Part shown: positions 26,596 to 34,523 of the stretch, one piece after another | How positions within the stretch are numbered: position 1 is the first letter of the stretch | Layout of the letters: every line of letters begins with the position of its first letter | Assembly: GCA_035632315.1 (NCBI GenBank) | Contig: DASQGZ010000034.1 | Location: forward strand, 94,608-158,607 | Direction of reading: 5' to 3' | Length of the DNA: 64,000 bases | DNA from: JAFDZW01 sp035632315 | GTDB taxonomy: Bacteria > Bacteroidota > Ignavibacteria > Palsa-1295 | Translations under genes and position numbers: made by a program | Notes under the pieces: generated by a model | The model's input: the letters and a program-made list of their open reading frames with translations, nothing else | The model's database searches: none | What the model was told of the DNA's origin: nothing

Positions 26596-29500
26596 CTATC
26601 GCAATCCTTCAAGGATAACGTCAAGTGCAGCTTCTGATTCGATAAGGACTTCTCTTGCTTTTGCGCCGTCGGCGGGACCGACGATTGCGGCGCGTTCTAA
26701 TTCATCGACAATGCGTGCAGCACGGGAGTAACCTATCTTAAGCCGGCGCTGAAGCATTGACGTGCTTGCTTGTCCGTATTGCACGACACAACGTGCGGCT
26801 TCTTCGAACATCGGATCGAGATCGCCGTCATCGAACGAAGCGCCGCCGCCTTTTTGCTTGACCGATGGCAATCGCCACGGATGCGAATACGAATATCCGT
26901 TGCCGCGCTGCTCAGCGATCGCTTCGACGATCGCTTCGACTTCTTCTGTGGAAATGTACGGAGCTTGTAACCTGATCGGTTTCGGAGTACCGCTCGGCAA
27001 ATAGAGCATATCGCCGTTGCCGAGCAATTGCTCTGCGCCCATCGAATCAAGAATTGTGCGCGAATCGACTTTCGTTGCAACCTGATATGCGATGCGTGCC
27101 GGGAAATTTGCTTTGATGACGCCGGTAATGACATCGACCGACGGACGCTGTGTGGCTAAGATAAGATGGATCCCGACAGCACGTGCCATCTGTGCGAGCC
27201 GGCAGATCGGCTCTTCGATGTCACGGCCTGCCGTGATCATCAGATCGGCAAGCTCGTCGATCACGACGACAATATATGGCAAATGATAATGCTGTTCGGT
27301 CTGAGTGCTCTTGAGCTTACCTTGCGCAACTTTCAAGTTGTAATCGGCAAGCGAGCGAACGGCAGCTTTTGCAAGCTTATCATAGCGGCGTTCCATTTCT
27401 ATCACACACGCTTGCAATGCGAGCACGGCATACGACGGAGTTGTTACGATCTCTTCGCCGACTTCCGGCGAGACTATCAAGAAATGATCTTTGAGTGCTT
27501 TGTAGAGCGATAGTTCGATCTTCTTCGGATCGATGATAACGAACTTTACGTCGCGCGGACTCTTCGAATAGAGAAGCGATGCGAGAATACCATTCACACC
27601 AACGGATTTTCCCGCACCCGTCGCACCGGCGATGAGCAAGTGCGGCATTTTAGAAAGATCGTCTATATAGACGTCGCCCGATATTGTCTTGCCAAGCGCA
27701 AGCGGCAGATTCATTTTTGAATTGGCAAATGCCGGACTTTCGAGCACCGAACGCATGCGCACCATCTTCGGGTGATCGTTCGGAATTTCTATGCCGATCG
27801 TCCCGCGGCCGGGCATCGGCGCGATGATGCGAATACCGCGCGCTTTCATCGCAAGTGCGATGTCGTCGGTCAGATTGCCGACTGTTGAAACTTTGACGCC
27901 TTCGGCCGGAGTGAATTCATACAACGTGACGACGGGGCCGGGGGTAACTACGATGTTTTCTATCTCGACACCGAATTGTGCAAGCTTGTCTCTGAGAATC
28001 GAGCCTTTCGCTGCAAGTTCTTCGCTGTCGGCATCAGCTTCATCGCTTGGATGTGACGGATTTAAAAGATCGAGCGACGGATGACGATACTTTGCAATGC
28101 TTTCATTATATGGATTCTCAGCAATAATATCCCCAGAGCCGAAGAGCGACGGCATGATTTTTTTCTCTACCGGAATGACCGGCATTGAAATTGGAACATC
28201 GGCAAGCTGTTCTTCAACCGATGCCGAATGCGGTAATGCTTCGTTCGAAAGCACTTTCTCGTCACCTATCTCTATGGGTGGTGCGGGGCTGAATGTATTG
28301 AGCTTGGGTTCAGAAATCGGTTCGGCAATATTCTCTGCTTGTGATGCGGAATTCGCAGGTCGTCTCTCAGACACTTCCGTTTCATCTTCTATATCGCTCG
28401 GTAAAACGCGCATAATGCGATGCGCCGCCGGTGCGCCGGTGCCGCCTGCCGACAATCGCGATATAGCGGAGGCGCTTGCTCCGAGCATCTCATCGCTCGT
28501 ACGACTGATTCGCGGTACAGGCTTCGTCGGCTGCGGTGTCGTCCCTTTCGGCGCGGGTCGAATTTTCAGATATGGTGAATTATTGTCTCTGTTATTTGCA
28601 GTCTCTCCGTTTTGTCGAACTGTAATGATATCCCGGGCAGGGTTCAGATCTTTTTCGTTTTGTTCGATTCCGTTGTGTTCGATTTTGTTTTGTTCGACAG
28701 ATGCAAAATTCGGTTCCGGTGCAACGATGATATTATTCGCCAGCTCTTTTTTCGGTTCTTCTCTTACTTTCTCTTTATGAGGAGCGCGTTTGATCGTTAC
28801 CTCATGCTCATCTTTTACTTCCGGCTTCTCGGCACGCTTCGTCGGTTCGGCAGAACGAATCGTTATTTCATCATCGATCTGTTCCTCCTTTTCAACAGAT
28901 TCCCCGTTCTCAATTTTTTTCTTTGCTCGTTTTGCTTCGCGTTTGTCCCAAAACTCGATCAGTTTGAGTCTTGTCTTTCCTGTTAATCCGGAATATCCTT
29001 CTTTCATCCGCAAGAACGTGAGTTCGATGTCGAGGTCGATCGCGAACACCAGCATAACAACAAAACTTGTTGCGTATATGATAAGAGCGCCGATCGAACC
29101 GATCAGCCGCGTGAACGTAAGCCCCAAAAATTGCCCGACTGCACCGGACCATTCTCTGTCAAGATGCGGTAGTGCACCAATAAGCTGTGTCGTGCCGATC
29201 GTCGCCGAGAAAAGAATAGCGCAGATGAGCATAAACGTTGTTGCGAGGATCAAGCGCCGACGCTGCTTCATACTGAAACGGAACAGCGCCAGAGACCACC
29301 AGCCCATAAAGAACGGAAAGATCACCGCTGCATAACCGATCGTTTTATTAATAAAGAAATTTGCGATCATTGCACCGACCAGGCCAACCCAATTATGCAC
29401 CGTGTCGGCATTCGCATTTACGACCGGATCGGAACGAAGGAAAATTGCTGGCAGATCGGCGATGCGTGTCTCGCCTTGCGGGGCATCTTGTGCGCTATAG

Positions 29501-29997
29501 CTGACGATGGCAAGCAAGATAAATACTGCCATCACGACGAGGATCACGCCAAGCGATTGTCGCTTCTTGACATTTGTATCAGGTTTTTTCGGAGGGGTTT
29601 TTAATTTCAGTTCGATCTGTTCACCAGGGTCGGGAGCAGGTCTTGCGGTACGGCTGCGTTTCGGTTTTGTCCCGGGTGCTTTCTCTTCTTCTACCAGATC
29701 TTCAACTTCTTCAAGTTCTTCGCTGAGTCTCTTCGGCATCGGACGTGCCCCGCGAGTCCGACGCGTTCTGTTCGATGGTTCGTTCGGAATATCAATGGTT
29801 CGGCGGCGTTGGTACGCTGGAGCTGAGTTTTCGGAACGCGGGTCATCGTATTCTTGCGGGTAGAGGAATTCTTCTTCGTCGCTCCGATACTGTGCATCAC
29901 GGGAGGGGTATTCGCGCGAATCACCGTTCGAGCTGCGACCCGTCCGGTTTCCGTAAGGTGAATATTGTCTTGACGATCTTGCTTCCTGCCCTGTCAC
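26596..29997 (-). CDS. ftsK: DNA translocase FtsK
   Basis: This is the septal DNA pump that drives chromosome dimer resolution. The 1,133 residues start at GTG 29997. Residues 1-140 are charged and disordered. Four TM helices lie at about 150-340. A low-complexity linker of about 300 residues follows. The alpha/beta motor carries Walker A GATGAGKSVGVNGIL and Walker B VVVIDELADLM, and the gamma winged helix at the end (MLQRRLKIGYSRAARIVDELE) reads KOPS-like sequences. It is longer than most non-proteobacterial FtsK because of the terminus and linker. No dif-like site was found in the flanking gaps. Confidence 0.95.
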   Translation of the reverse strand: MTGQEARSSRQYSPYGNRTGRSSNGDSREYPSRDAQYRSDEEEFLYPQEYDDPRSENSAPAYQRRRTIDIPNEPSNRTRRTRGARPMPKRLSEELEEVEDLVEEEKAPGTKPKRSRTARPAPDPGEQIELKLKTPPKKPDTNVKKRQSLGVILVVMAVFILLAIVSYSAQDAPQGETRIADLPAIFLRSDPVVNANADTVHNWVGLVGAMIANFFINKTIGYAAVIFPFFMGWWSLALFRFSMKQRRRLILATTFMLICAILFSATIGTTQLIGALPHLDREWSGAVGQFLGLTFTRLIGSIGALIIYATSFVVMLVFAIDLDIELTFLRMKEGYSGLTGKTRLKLIEFWDKREAKRAKKKIENGESVEKEEQIDDEITIRSAEPTKRAEKPEVKDEHEVTIKRAPHKEKVREEPKKELANNIIVAPEPNFASVEQNKIEHNGIEQNEKDLNPARDIITVRQNGETANNRDNNSPYLKIRPAPKGTTPQPTKPVPRISRTSDEMLGASASAISRLSAGGTGAPAAHRIMRVLPSDIEDETEVSERRPANSASQAENIAEPISEPKLNTFSPAPPIEIGDEKVLSNEALPHSASVEEQLADVPISMPVIPVEKKIMPSLFGSGDIIAENPYNESIAKYRHPSLDLLNPSHPSDEADADSEELAAKGSILRDKLAQFGVEIENIVVTPGPVVTLYEFTPAEGVKVSTVGNLTDDIALAMKARGIRIIAPMPGRGTIGIEIPNDHPKMVRMRSVLESPAFANSKMNLPLALGKTISGDVYIDDLSKMPHLLIAGATGAGKSVGVNGILASLLYSKSPRDVKFVIIDPKKIELSLYKALKDHFLIVSPEVGEEIVTTPSYAVLALQACVIEMERRYDKLAKAAVRSLADYNLKVAQGKLKSTQTEQHYHLPYIVVVIDELADLMITAGRDIEEPICRLAQMARAVGIHLILATQRPSVDVITGVIKANFPARIAYQVATKVDSRTILDSMGAEQLLGNGDMLYLPSGTPKPIRLQAPYISTEEVEAIVEAIAEQRGNGYSYSHPWRLPSVKQKGGGASFDDGDLDPMFEEAARCVVQYGQASTSMLQRRLKIGYSRAARIVDELERAAIVGPADGAKAREVLIESEAALDVILEGLR

Positions 29998-30087
29998 GTG
30001 AGATTATTAACCCCCACAAATTAGAACTTTTCCCCACTAATATAAGCATAAATCGGGCGTTTTGGTTCATTTGCTGAAATTCGTGGT

Positions 30088-30828
30088 TTACAGGGTTAAT
30101 TTTTTTCTAATTGCGGTCTGCTCAAGCACAGGTACGATCGGGACACTATCAATTTTGCTTGCAGTCACAATATCATCGCCAAGACCGATGGATGAAAGGT
30201 ATTTTCCATGATCGCTCTCTTGCATCGTCTTTAAAATATCTTTCTTATACTGCTTCGCGATCGAAAGCACAGTGCGCGCGCTGTCGGTTAACTCAAGTTT
30301 CAGAGGCGATGATAACTCTTTTACGAGCATTCCGGCACACAATGCATCTTCAATAGAGAAATCTTCTTCGCGACCGCTACAGATGATCGTAAGCCCGTTT
30401 TCTTCGAGGTCCTTTAATTCGGAAAGCACCTTGACCGATGCTGAGAGATTGACGAAACTCGTGACGAAGCAATGGCGGGCATACTTCGCTTTTGTGAGTG
30501 CAACGGCACCGTTGGTCGTTGTAAGAATCAACGACTTCCCTTCAACGACATCCTTTGTATATTCGGCAGGAGAATTGCCGAGCTTAAATCCTTCAATGCG
30601 CTTTCCGCCGCGTTCGCCACAAAGGATCGTCGAGGTGCTGAAGAGATTACCAACGATCTTCATTGCCTGCGCAACCGACTCGACCGGAATAATTTCCCGC
30701 GCTCCAGCTGCCATCGCGTAGGTGATCGTCGTCGATGCACGCAGCACATCGATCACAACGATCGTTTTATCGCGAAGGAGCAGCTCGTCGAGATTCGCCG
30801 GGCTGAAATAGACTTTTACCTTGGTCAT
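30088..30828 (-). CDS. comB: 2-phosphosulfolactate phosphatase ComB
   Basis: ComB hydrolyses 2-phospho-3-sulfolactate, a step of coenzyme M and sulfolactate synthesis. The 246-residue sequence has the family blocks VVIDVLRASTTITYAMAAGA, CGERGGKRIEGFKLGNSP and LILTTTNGAVAL, and the Asp-rich IEDALCAGM near residue 180. The start was set at ATG 30828 (MTKVKVYFSPANLDELL), the usual N-terminus; the extra 25 codons upstream are unlike the family. No other coenzyme M genes are in the window, so the physiological product is uncertain; a phosphatase for another sulfonate or phosphate ester is possible. Confidence 0.88.
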   Translation of the reverse strand: MTKVKVYFSPANLDELLLRDKTIVVIDVLRASTTITYAMAAGAREIIPVESVAQAMKIVGNLFSTSTILCGERGGKRIEGFKLGNSPAEYTKDVVEGKSLILTTTNGAVALTKAKYARHCFVTSFVNLSASVKVLSELKDLEENGLTIICSGREEDFSIEDALCAGMLVKELSSPLKLELTDSARTVLSIAKQYKKDILKTMQESDHGKYLSSIGLGDDIVTASKIDSVPIVPVLEQTAIRKKLTL

Positions 30829-30955
30829 CTGGGGTACGAATGCTTTTCCCGTTTTAACGCTTTTCCCGTTTATTGAAGCGGCACTACAACCCGAAAAAAC
30901 CAAGCTCGGTTCGAGGATACCAGATTATAGATCCATGAAAATTTAGGTCATAAAA

Positions 30956-30985
30956 TCAATCAGCCCGCCGGAGGGGGCTGATTGA
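30956..30985 (-). terminator. Intrinsic terminator after the OsmC gene
   Basis: An 11-bp perfect inverted repeat (TCAATCAGCCC/GGGCTGATTGA) with an 8-base loop begins 19 bases past the OsmC stop. It is followed on the minus strand by TTTTA, a standard rho-independent terminator. It insulates comB from the osmC gene. Confidence 0.8.
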
Positions 30986-31003
30986 CGTAATATAAGGGTT
31001 ATG

Positions 31004-31435
31004 TTACACGAGCTTTGCTTCGACCGTCATCTCTGCTTTGATCGCGCGAGAGATCGGGCAGTTCGCTTTAGCGTTTTCCGCAGCTTCTTGTAATTTTGCC
31101 GCATCACCATTCGGGATCTTTGCAGTAACGGTGATCGCTGACTTTGTGACGGTCCAATCGCCGGGAGCCTTGTCAATCGTGAGTTTCACATTCGTATTAA
31201 TCTCCTCAGCCGTCATCCCCATAGAATCAAGTACAAAGGCAAGCTTCATCGAGAAGCAGCTTGCATGCGCCGCAGCGAGCATCTCTTCAGGATTTGTCCC
31301 GGTACCTTCGCCGAAACGATTGTTCCAGTTATAGGCGACATCGATCGCTTTGGTTTCCGTAGCAACCTGTCCCTTGCCGTCTTTGCCTGTTCCGTTCCAC
31401 TTTGCAGATGCACGGCGATTAAATAGCGTAGCCAT
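31004..31435 (-). CDS. OsmC family peroxiredoxin
   Basis: This is an OsmC/Ohr-type thiol peroxidase of 143 residues. The two redox-active Cys are C60 in AAHASCFSM and C126 in KANCPISRA. The N-terminal GTNPEEMLAAAHASC block matches OsmC (osmotically inducible) rather than Ohr. It reduces organic hydroperoxides in the cytoplasm using low-molecular-weight or lipoyl thiols. It lies 68 bases downstream of the metallophosphoesterase on the same strand and ends in its own terminator. Confidence 0.93.
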   Translation of the reverse strand: MATLFNRRASAKWNGTGKDGKGQVATETKAIDVAYNWNNRFGEGTGTNPEEMLAAAHASCFSMKLAFVLDSMGMTAEEINTNVKLTIDKAPGDWTVTKSAITVTAKIPNGDAAKLQEAAENAKANCPISRAIKAEMTVEAKLV

Positions 31436-31503
31436 AAGATAGTATTTTTTTGGTTAAAAAATTGTGAGAAAGTAAAACAAAAACCTGAGCACATCCGATT
31501 CCG

Positions 31504-33135
31504 TTACTTCTTCGCAAAGAACCAACGTGCACGCTCCTTAAATTGCTGAATTCTACTTGGGACATTCGATGGCGCTACTTCGTCGCTTCCGACAACGAGC
31601 ACCAATTCATCGGCGCGGCTTGCTTCGTCGTTCCATCGCATCAGAGGCTCAGTAGTGATGTGACCGCTCTCTCGTCGTGCTTTGAGAAATGTGTACGTTT
31701 TATCCTCTCTCACTGACGCACTGGATGATTCGATGACCGGGATCCATGTGCCTGTATTGTAATACCAAATATGATCAGCCAGCAAATTCTGCTCGGGATC
31801 GTGCGTATGCCCCATCGTTATAATTTTTAAGTTCGGATAGGCTTGCATCTTGTCGGCAGCGATCTGTTTAGCATCGGCTGCAAGGCTGCTTGGTTCGACA
31901 AGCTGAAAGAATGATAACAATCGTGTCAGAAAGTACGAAATAACAAGCATCGCAAAGCCGCTTGCGAGCGTGAGCACCGTGTGCTTTAGAAATTCCACAA
32001 TTCCATGAATCGGCGGCGGAGAAGATACTAAATTAAAAATAAAAGATGAATCGAGAATTTGAAATTTCACCAAACAAAAAACTAACACGGCTATCACAGG
32101 CACACCTATCGAAAAGAAGACATAGAACGTTTGAAAGATCATTGGCCAGTAGCGCTTCTTGAGGAATGAGCGTAATAGCGCGGGAATATATCGCAGGAAT
32201 ACTCGCATCGCCAACGGAAAATCTTCTTTGATCAGCAATGGCAATATGCTGACACGCGGTCGAACATTTTCAAAATATGGATATCTGAGTTCTACTTTGT
32301 TCAATAAATACCTGTTAAAAAACGAACCGAATGGAATATTCAACTCTTGCCCATTATTAAATGTCTGTTTATCTTCCGGCACAACTTTCGTAAAGTTATC
32401 ATATCGTTGGCCGTGTTCGATGTAAAGCTCGCCGTCAACAACAAGGGCATTTTCAATAAATCGAATGTTCGGCAATATCTCTTTCAAAATAACTAACGTG
32501 GGTTTATTTGAAGAACGGGCAATGTGTTCGGCAATAATAAGACGGAAATAATTTCGCATCGCATGCCAGTACCACTCAAGATCGTGATTCCCTTTGGTGA
32601 TAACAAGCTCATTCCCGTCTGCAAGCCACTGAGCAAGCGCATCGAAGATGCCGGCGTGACCATAGGCACAAACAAGCAGTTTCCAAACCGATTTATAATC
32701 ATTTGTTTTTAATCCAAAACCTTTCTTCACTTCATCACTGATCGAATTTCGTAATGTACTGATCCCGCCGGCAGGCGCAATGCCGATCTGTTCGAGAGCT
32801 GTATGCCATTCCTGAAATTCATTTGAGGTCGTTGGAATAGTTGTGATTCGAAGAAAATCAATAAAATCGCCGTTAATAATCAGGAGGTTTTTCTTCGACC
32901 TATCCGAATTCATGGCATAATGAAGGAATCTGTGAAATGCAGCATCGGCATAAAAATTTTCTGTGCCGGAATATGTAGCATTTGGCCCAAGTCCAGCCCC
33001 GATATGCAGATCGCTGATGATATATATCTCGTGTGCCTCAGTAGGCAGATCGACAATACTATTAAAGACTTCGTTATACGGAGGTGCTGCGCCGGTTTGC
33101 TCGCACGTTAGTAATAACGATGTGGTCTCAGTCAT
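31504..33135 (-). CDS. Membrane-anchored metallophosphoesterase
   Basis: This is a calcineurin-like phosphoesterase with 543 residues from ATG 33135. The metal motifs appear in order: YIISDLHIGAG, LLIINGDFIDFL, VITKGNHDLEWYWH and, far downstream, ITMGHTHDPEQNLL. Between the third and fourth motifs lies a roughly 130-residue segment with at least three hydrophobic helices (YWPMIFQTFYVFFSIGVPV and others), so the catalytic domain is split by a membrane insert. The start overlaps the upstream lipoprotein stop as ATGA, indicating coupled translation. The substrate is unknown; relatives hydrolyse nucleotides, UDP-sugars or phospholipid headgroups. Confidence 0.85.
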   Translation of the reverse strand: MTETTSLLLTCEQTGAAPPYNEVFNSIVDLPTEAHEIYIISDLHIGAGLGPNATYSGTENFYADAAFHRFLHYAMNSDRSKKNLLIINGDFIDFLRITTIPTTSNEFQEWHTALEQIGIAPAGGISTLRNSISDEVKKGFGLKTNDYKSVWKLLVCAYGHAGIFDALAQWLADGNELVITKGNHDLEWYWHAMRNYFRLIIAEHIARSSNKPTLVILKEILPNIRFIENALVVDGELYIEHGQRYDNFTKVVPEDKQTFNNGQELNIPFGSFFNRYLLNKVELRYPYFENVRPRVSILPLLIKEDFPLAMRVFLRYIPALLRSFLKKRYWPMIFQTFYVFFSIGVPVIAVLVFCLVKFQILDSSFIFNLVSSPPPIHGIVEFLKHTVLTLASGFAMLVISYFLTRLLSFFQLVEPSSLAADAKQIAADKMQAYPNLKIITMGHTHDPEQNLLADHIWYYNTGTWIPVIESSSASVREDKTYTFLKARRESGHITTEPLMRWNDEASRADELVLVVGSDEVAPSNVPSRIQQFKERARWFFAKK

Positions 33136-33992
33136 TGTGGTTGAGTAGGAGGCGTCCATTTCGAATCGCCCAAAAGACCTTGATCTTGCAGCATCTTCCG
33201 TAAGTGCGGTTCAACTTTTTCTTTTTTTGCCTCACGGCTGATGCGCTGTGTCAGATCGTCGTATGCTTTTTGATCGGGTATGTAGTGAATCTCATTCGAC
33301 ATCACTTCTGCGATCTTTTGGTAGCGACGCCGTACGATGAACATCCACGTTGCAAAACCGCAAATAATCACAATACCGCCGACGAGTGACCATATAAGGG
33401 TGCTGCTCGTCTGCTGAACGCCTTTTTCTGTCTTGTTGAGATTCTGATTCAGCGTATCGAGGATTATATGAAGATCGCGTGCAAGTAAACTTCCGGCGAG
33501 GTGCTCTCGAAGTGAGTCGATCAACATCTTTGTTGAATCGCCAAGTAATTGGTCGTGTAACAGATCGCCGACATTCGTATTGATATCTTTCAGGATCAAT
33601 CCGATCTGCTGCCTTGCACTCGCACCGAGAGCCGTTATCAGCGAATCGACAGAAACCTGTGTCTTCTTCCCGGTGATTGTCGAGACGATGCCTGAAAGCG
33701 TACTATCGATCTTTGCGCGTGTCTTTGCATTTAATAATGTATCCTGTGCACTTGCAACAAGTGTGCTTGCAAGGCTCCCAACAAGCGAATCGAGCTTTTG
33801 CTTTGTATTTGGATCGAGTAGAGAATCTTTTACTCCGGAAACGGCGCCGCTTCCCATCGCACGGGTAAGCGAATCGAGTTTGATCGTTTTCAGATCGTTC
33901 AGTAACTGCGTTATTTCTGGAGTATGAACAGTTACACAACTCGCAAATGCAAATACTATAAATATGCCGAACGATGCGCGAAAAAATTTCAT
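33132..33992 (-). CDS. Helical membrane-anchored lipoprotein of unknown function
   Basis: This 286-residue protein begins with a lipoprotein signal (MKFFRASFGIFIVFAFASC, acylated Cys19). Residues 25-195 are amphipathic helices with loosely repeated units (KIKLDSLTRAM, KQKLDSLVGSL, RAKIDSTLSGI, STKMLIDSLRE), rich in LDSL motifs and predicted to be coiled. A single TM helix lies at about 205-225 (IWSLVGGIVIICGFATWMF). A charged cytoplasmic tail follows. With a lipid at one end and a TM helix in the middle, it could span the periplasm as a scaffold. I recognise no family. It is the fourth gene of the GMC oxidoreductase operon. Confidence 0.7.
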   Translation of the reverse strand: MKFFRASFGIFIVFAFASCVTVHTPEITQLLNDLKTIKLDSLTRAMGSGAVSGVKDSLLDPNTKQKLDSLVGSLASTLVASAQDTLLNAKTRAKIDSTLSGIVSTITGKKTQVSVDSLITALGASARQQIGLILKDINTNVGDLLHDQLLGDSTKMLIDSLREHLAGSLLARDLHIILDTLNQNLNKTEKGVQQTSSTLIWSLVGGIVIICGFATWMFIVRRRYQKIAEVMSNEIHYIPDQKAYDDLTQRISREAKKEKVEPHLRKMLQDQGLLGDSKWTPPTQPQ

Positions 33993-34001
33993 AGGATCAT
34001 T

Positions 34002-34517
34002 CTATTGTTTCTTCCTGAACAAACTCTTGATCGCAGCTTTGAGCGTATAGAACGGACTTTGAGGGAACATCAGGAGGAATTGACCAAGCTTTGTATTCGT
34101 ATCGCGGATGAGCCCGATCGAAGAGAGTATTTCTGTCTTATCGAAATAATTTACTTCTTTGATCAGCTTCCCGTTCTCATCAAATTGATACAAAATAGCA
34201 CCTTGATACGTCAGTCTCTTTCCCGTCGGTGGTAATCCGGAAAAATCTCCGAGGTGAGTCCCGGTAAATTTATATTGTAAGAAGACGTGACGAGATTCTT
34301 CGTCTTGTATCATGTGCTCGATCTCAACGTTCATATCCGGAAGACCTTTCATTGTCGCATCATAAAATGTGCGAATATCGTTACGTGAGGTGAATGTCTC
34401 ATTGTTGGCATACACTTTGTAGTAAGCACCGTCCGGGCCTATTGTTGCCATCGTCTGGTCGAGGCTGTGATTGTTCTCTGCTTCGATATGTGCTTTCGCA
34501 AGTGAGATAAGGTCCAT
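34002..34517 (-). CDS. SnoaL-like/ester cyclase family protein
   Basis: This 171-residue protein has an alpha+beta-barrel NTF2-like fold. Features typical of SnoaL-like ester cyclases are the helical start IEAENNHSLDQTMATI, the strand-helix ITFYDATMKGLPDMNVEIEHMI-like region and the closing LPPTGKRLTYQGAILYQF with IKEVNYFDKTEIL. About 35 extra residues at the C-terminus are basic. Family members cyclise or isomerise polyketide-like and steroid-like substrates, or are catalytically silent. It follows the GMC fusion gene by six bases. Confidence 0.8.
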   Translation of the reverse strand: MDLISLAKAHIEAENNHSLDQTMATIGPDGAYYKVYANNETFTSRNDIRTFYDATMKGLPDMNVEIEHMIQDEESRHVFLQYKFTGTHLGDFSGLPPTGKRLTYQGAILYQFDENGKLIKEVNYFDKTEILSSIGLIRDTNTKLGQFLLMFPQSPFYTLKAAIKSLFRKKQ

Positions 34518-34523
34518 AAATAA

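Noticed and set aside
28097..29335. Long plus-strand frames opposite ftsK
   Set aside because: They are Ser-rich shadows of the low-complexity ftsK linker region.
29998..30087. Possible dif site next to ftsK
   Set aside because: No sequence with two XerC/XerD-like arms around a 6-base centre could be found in this gap.
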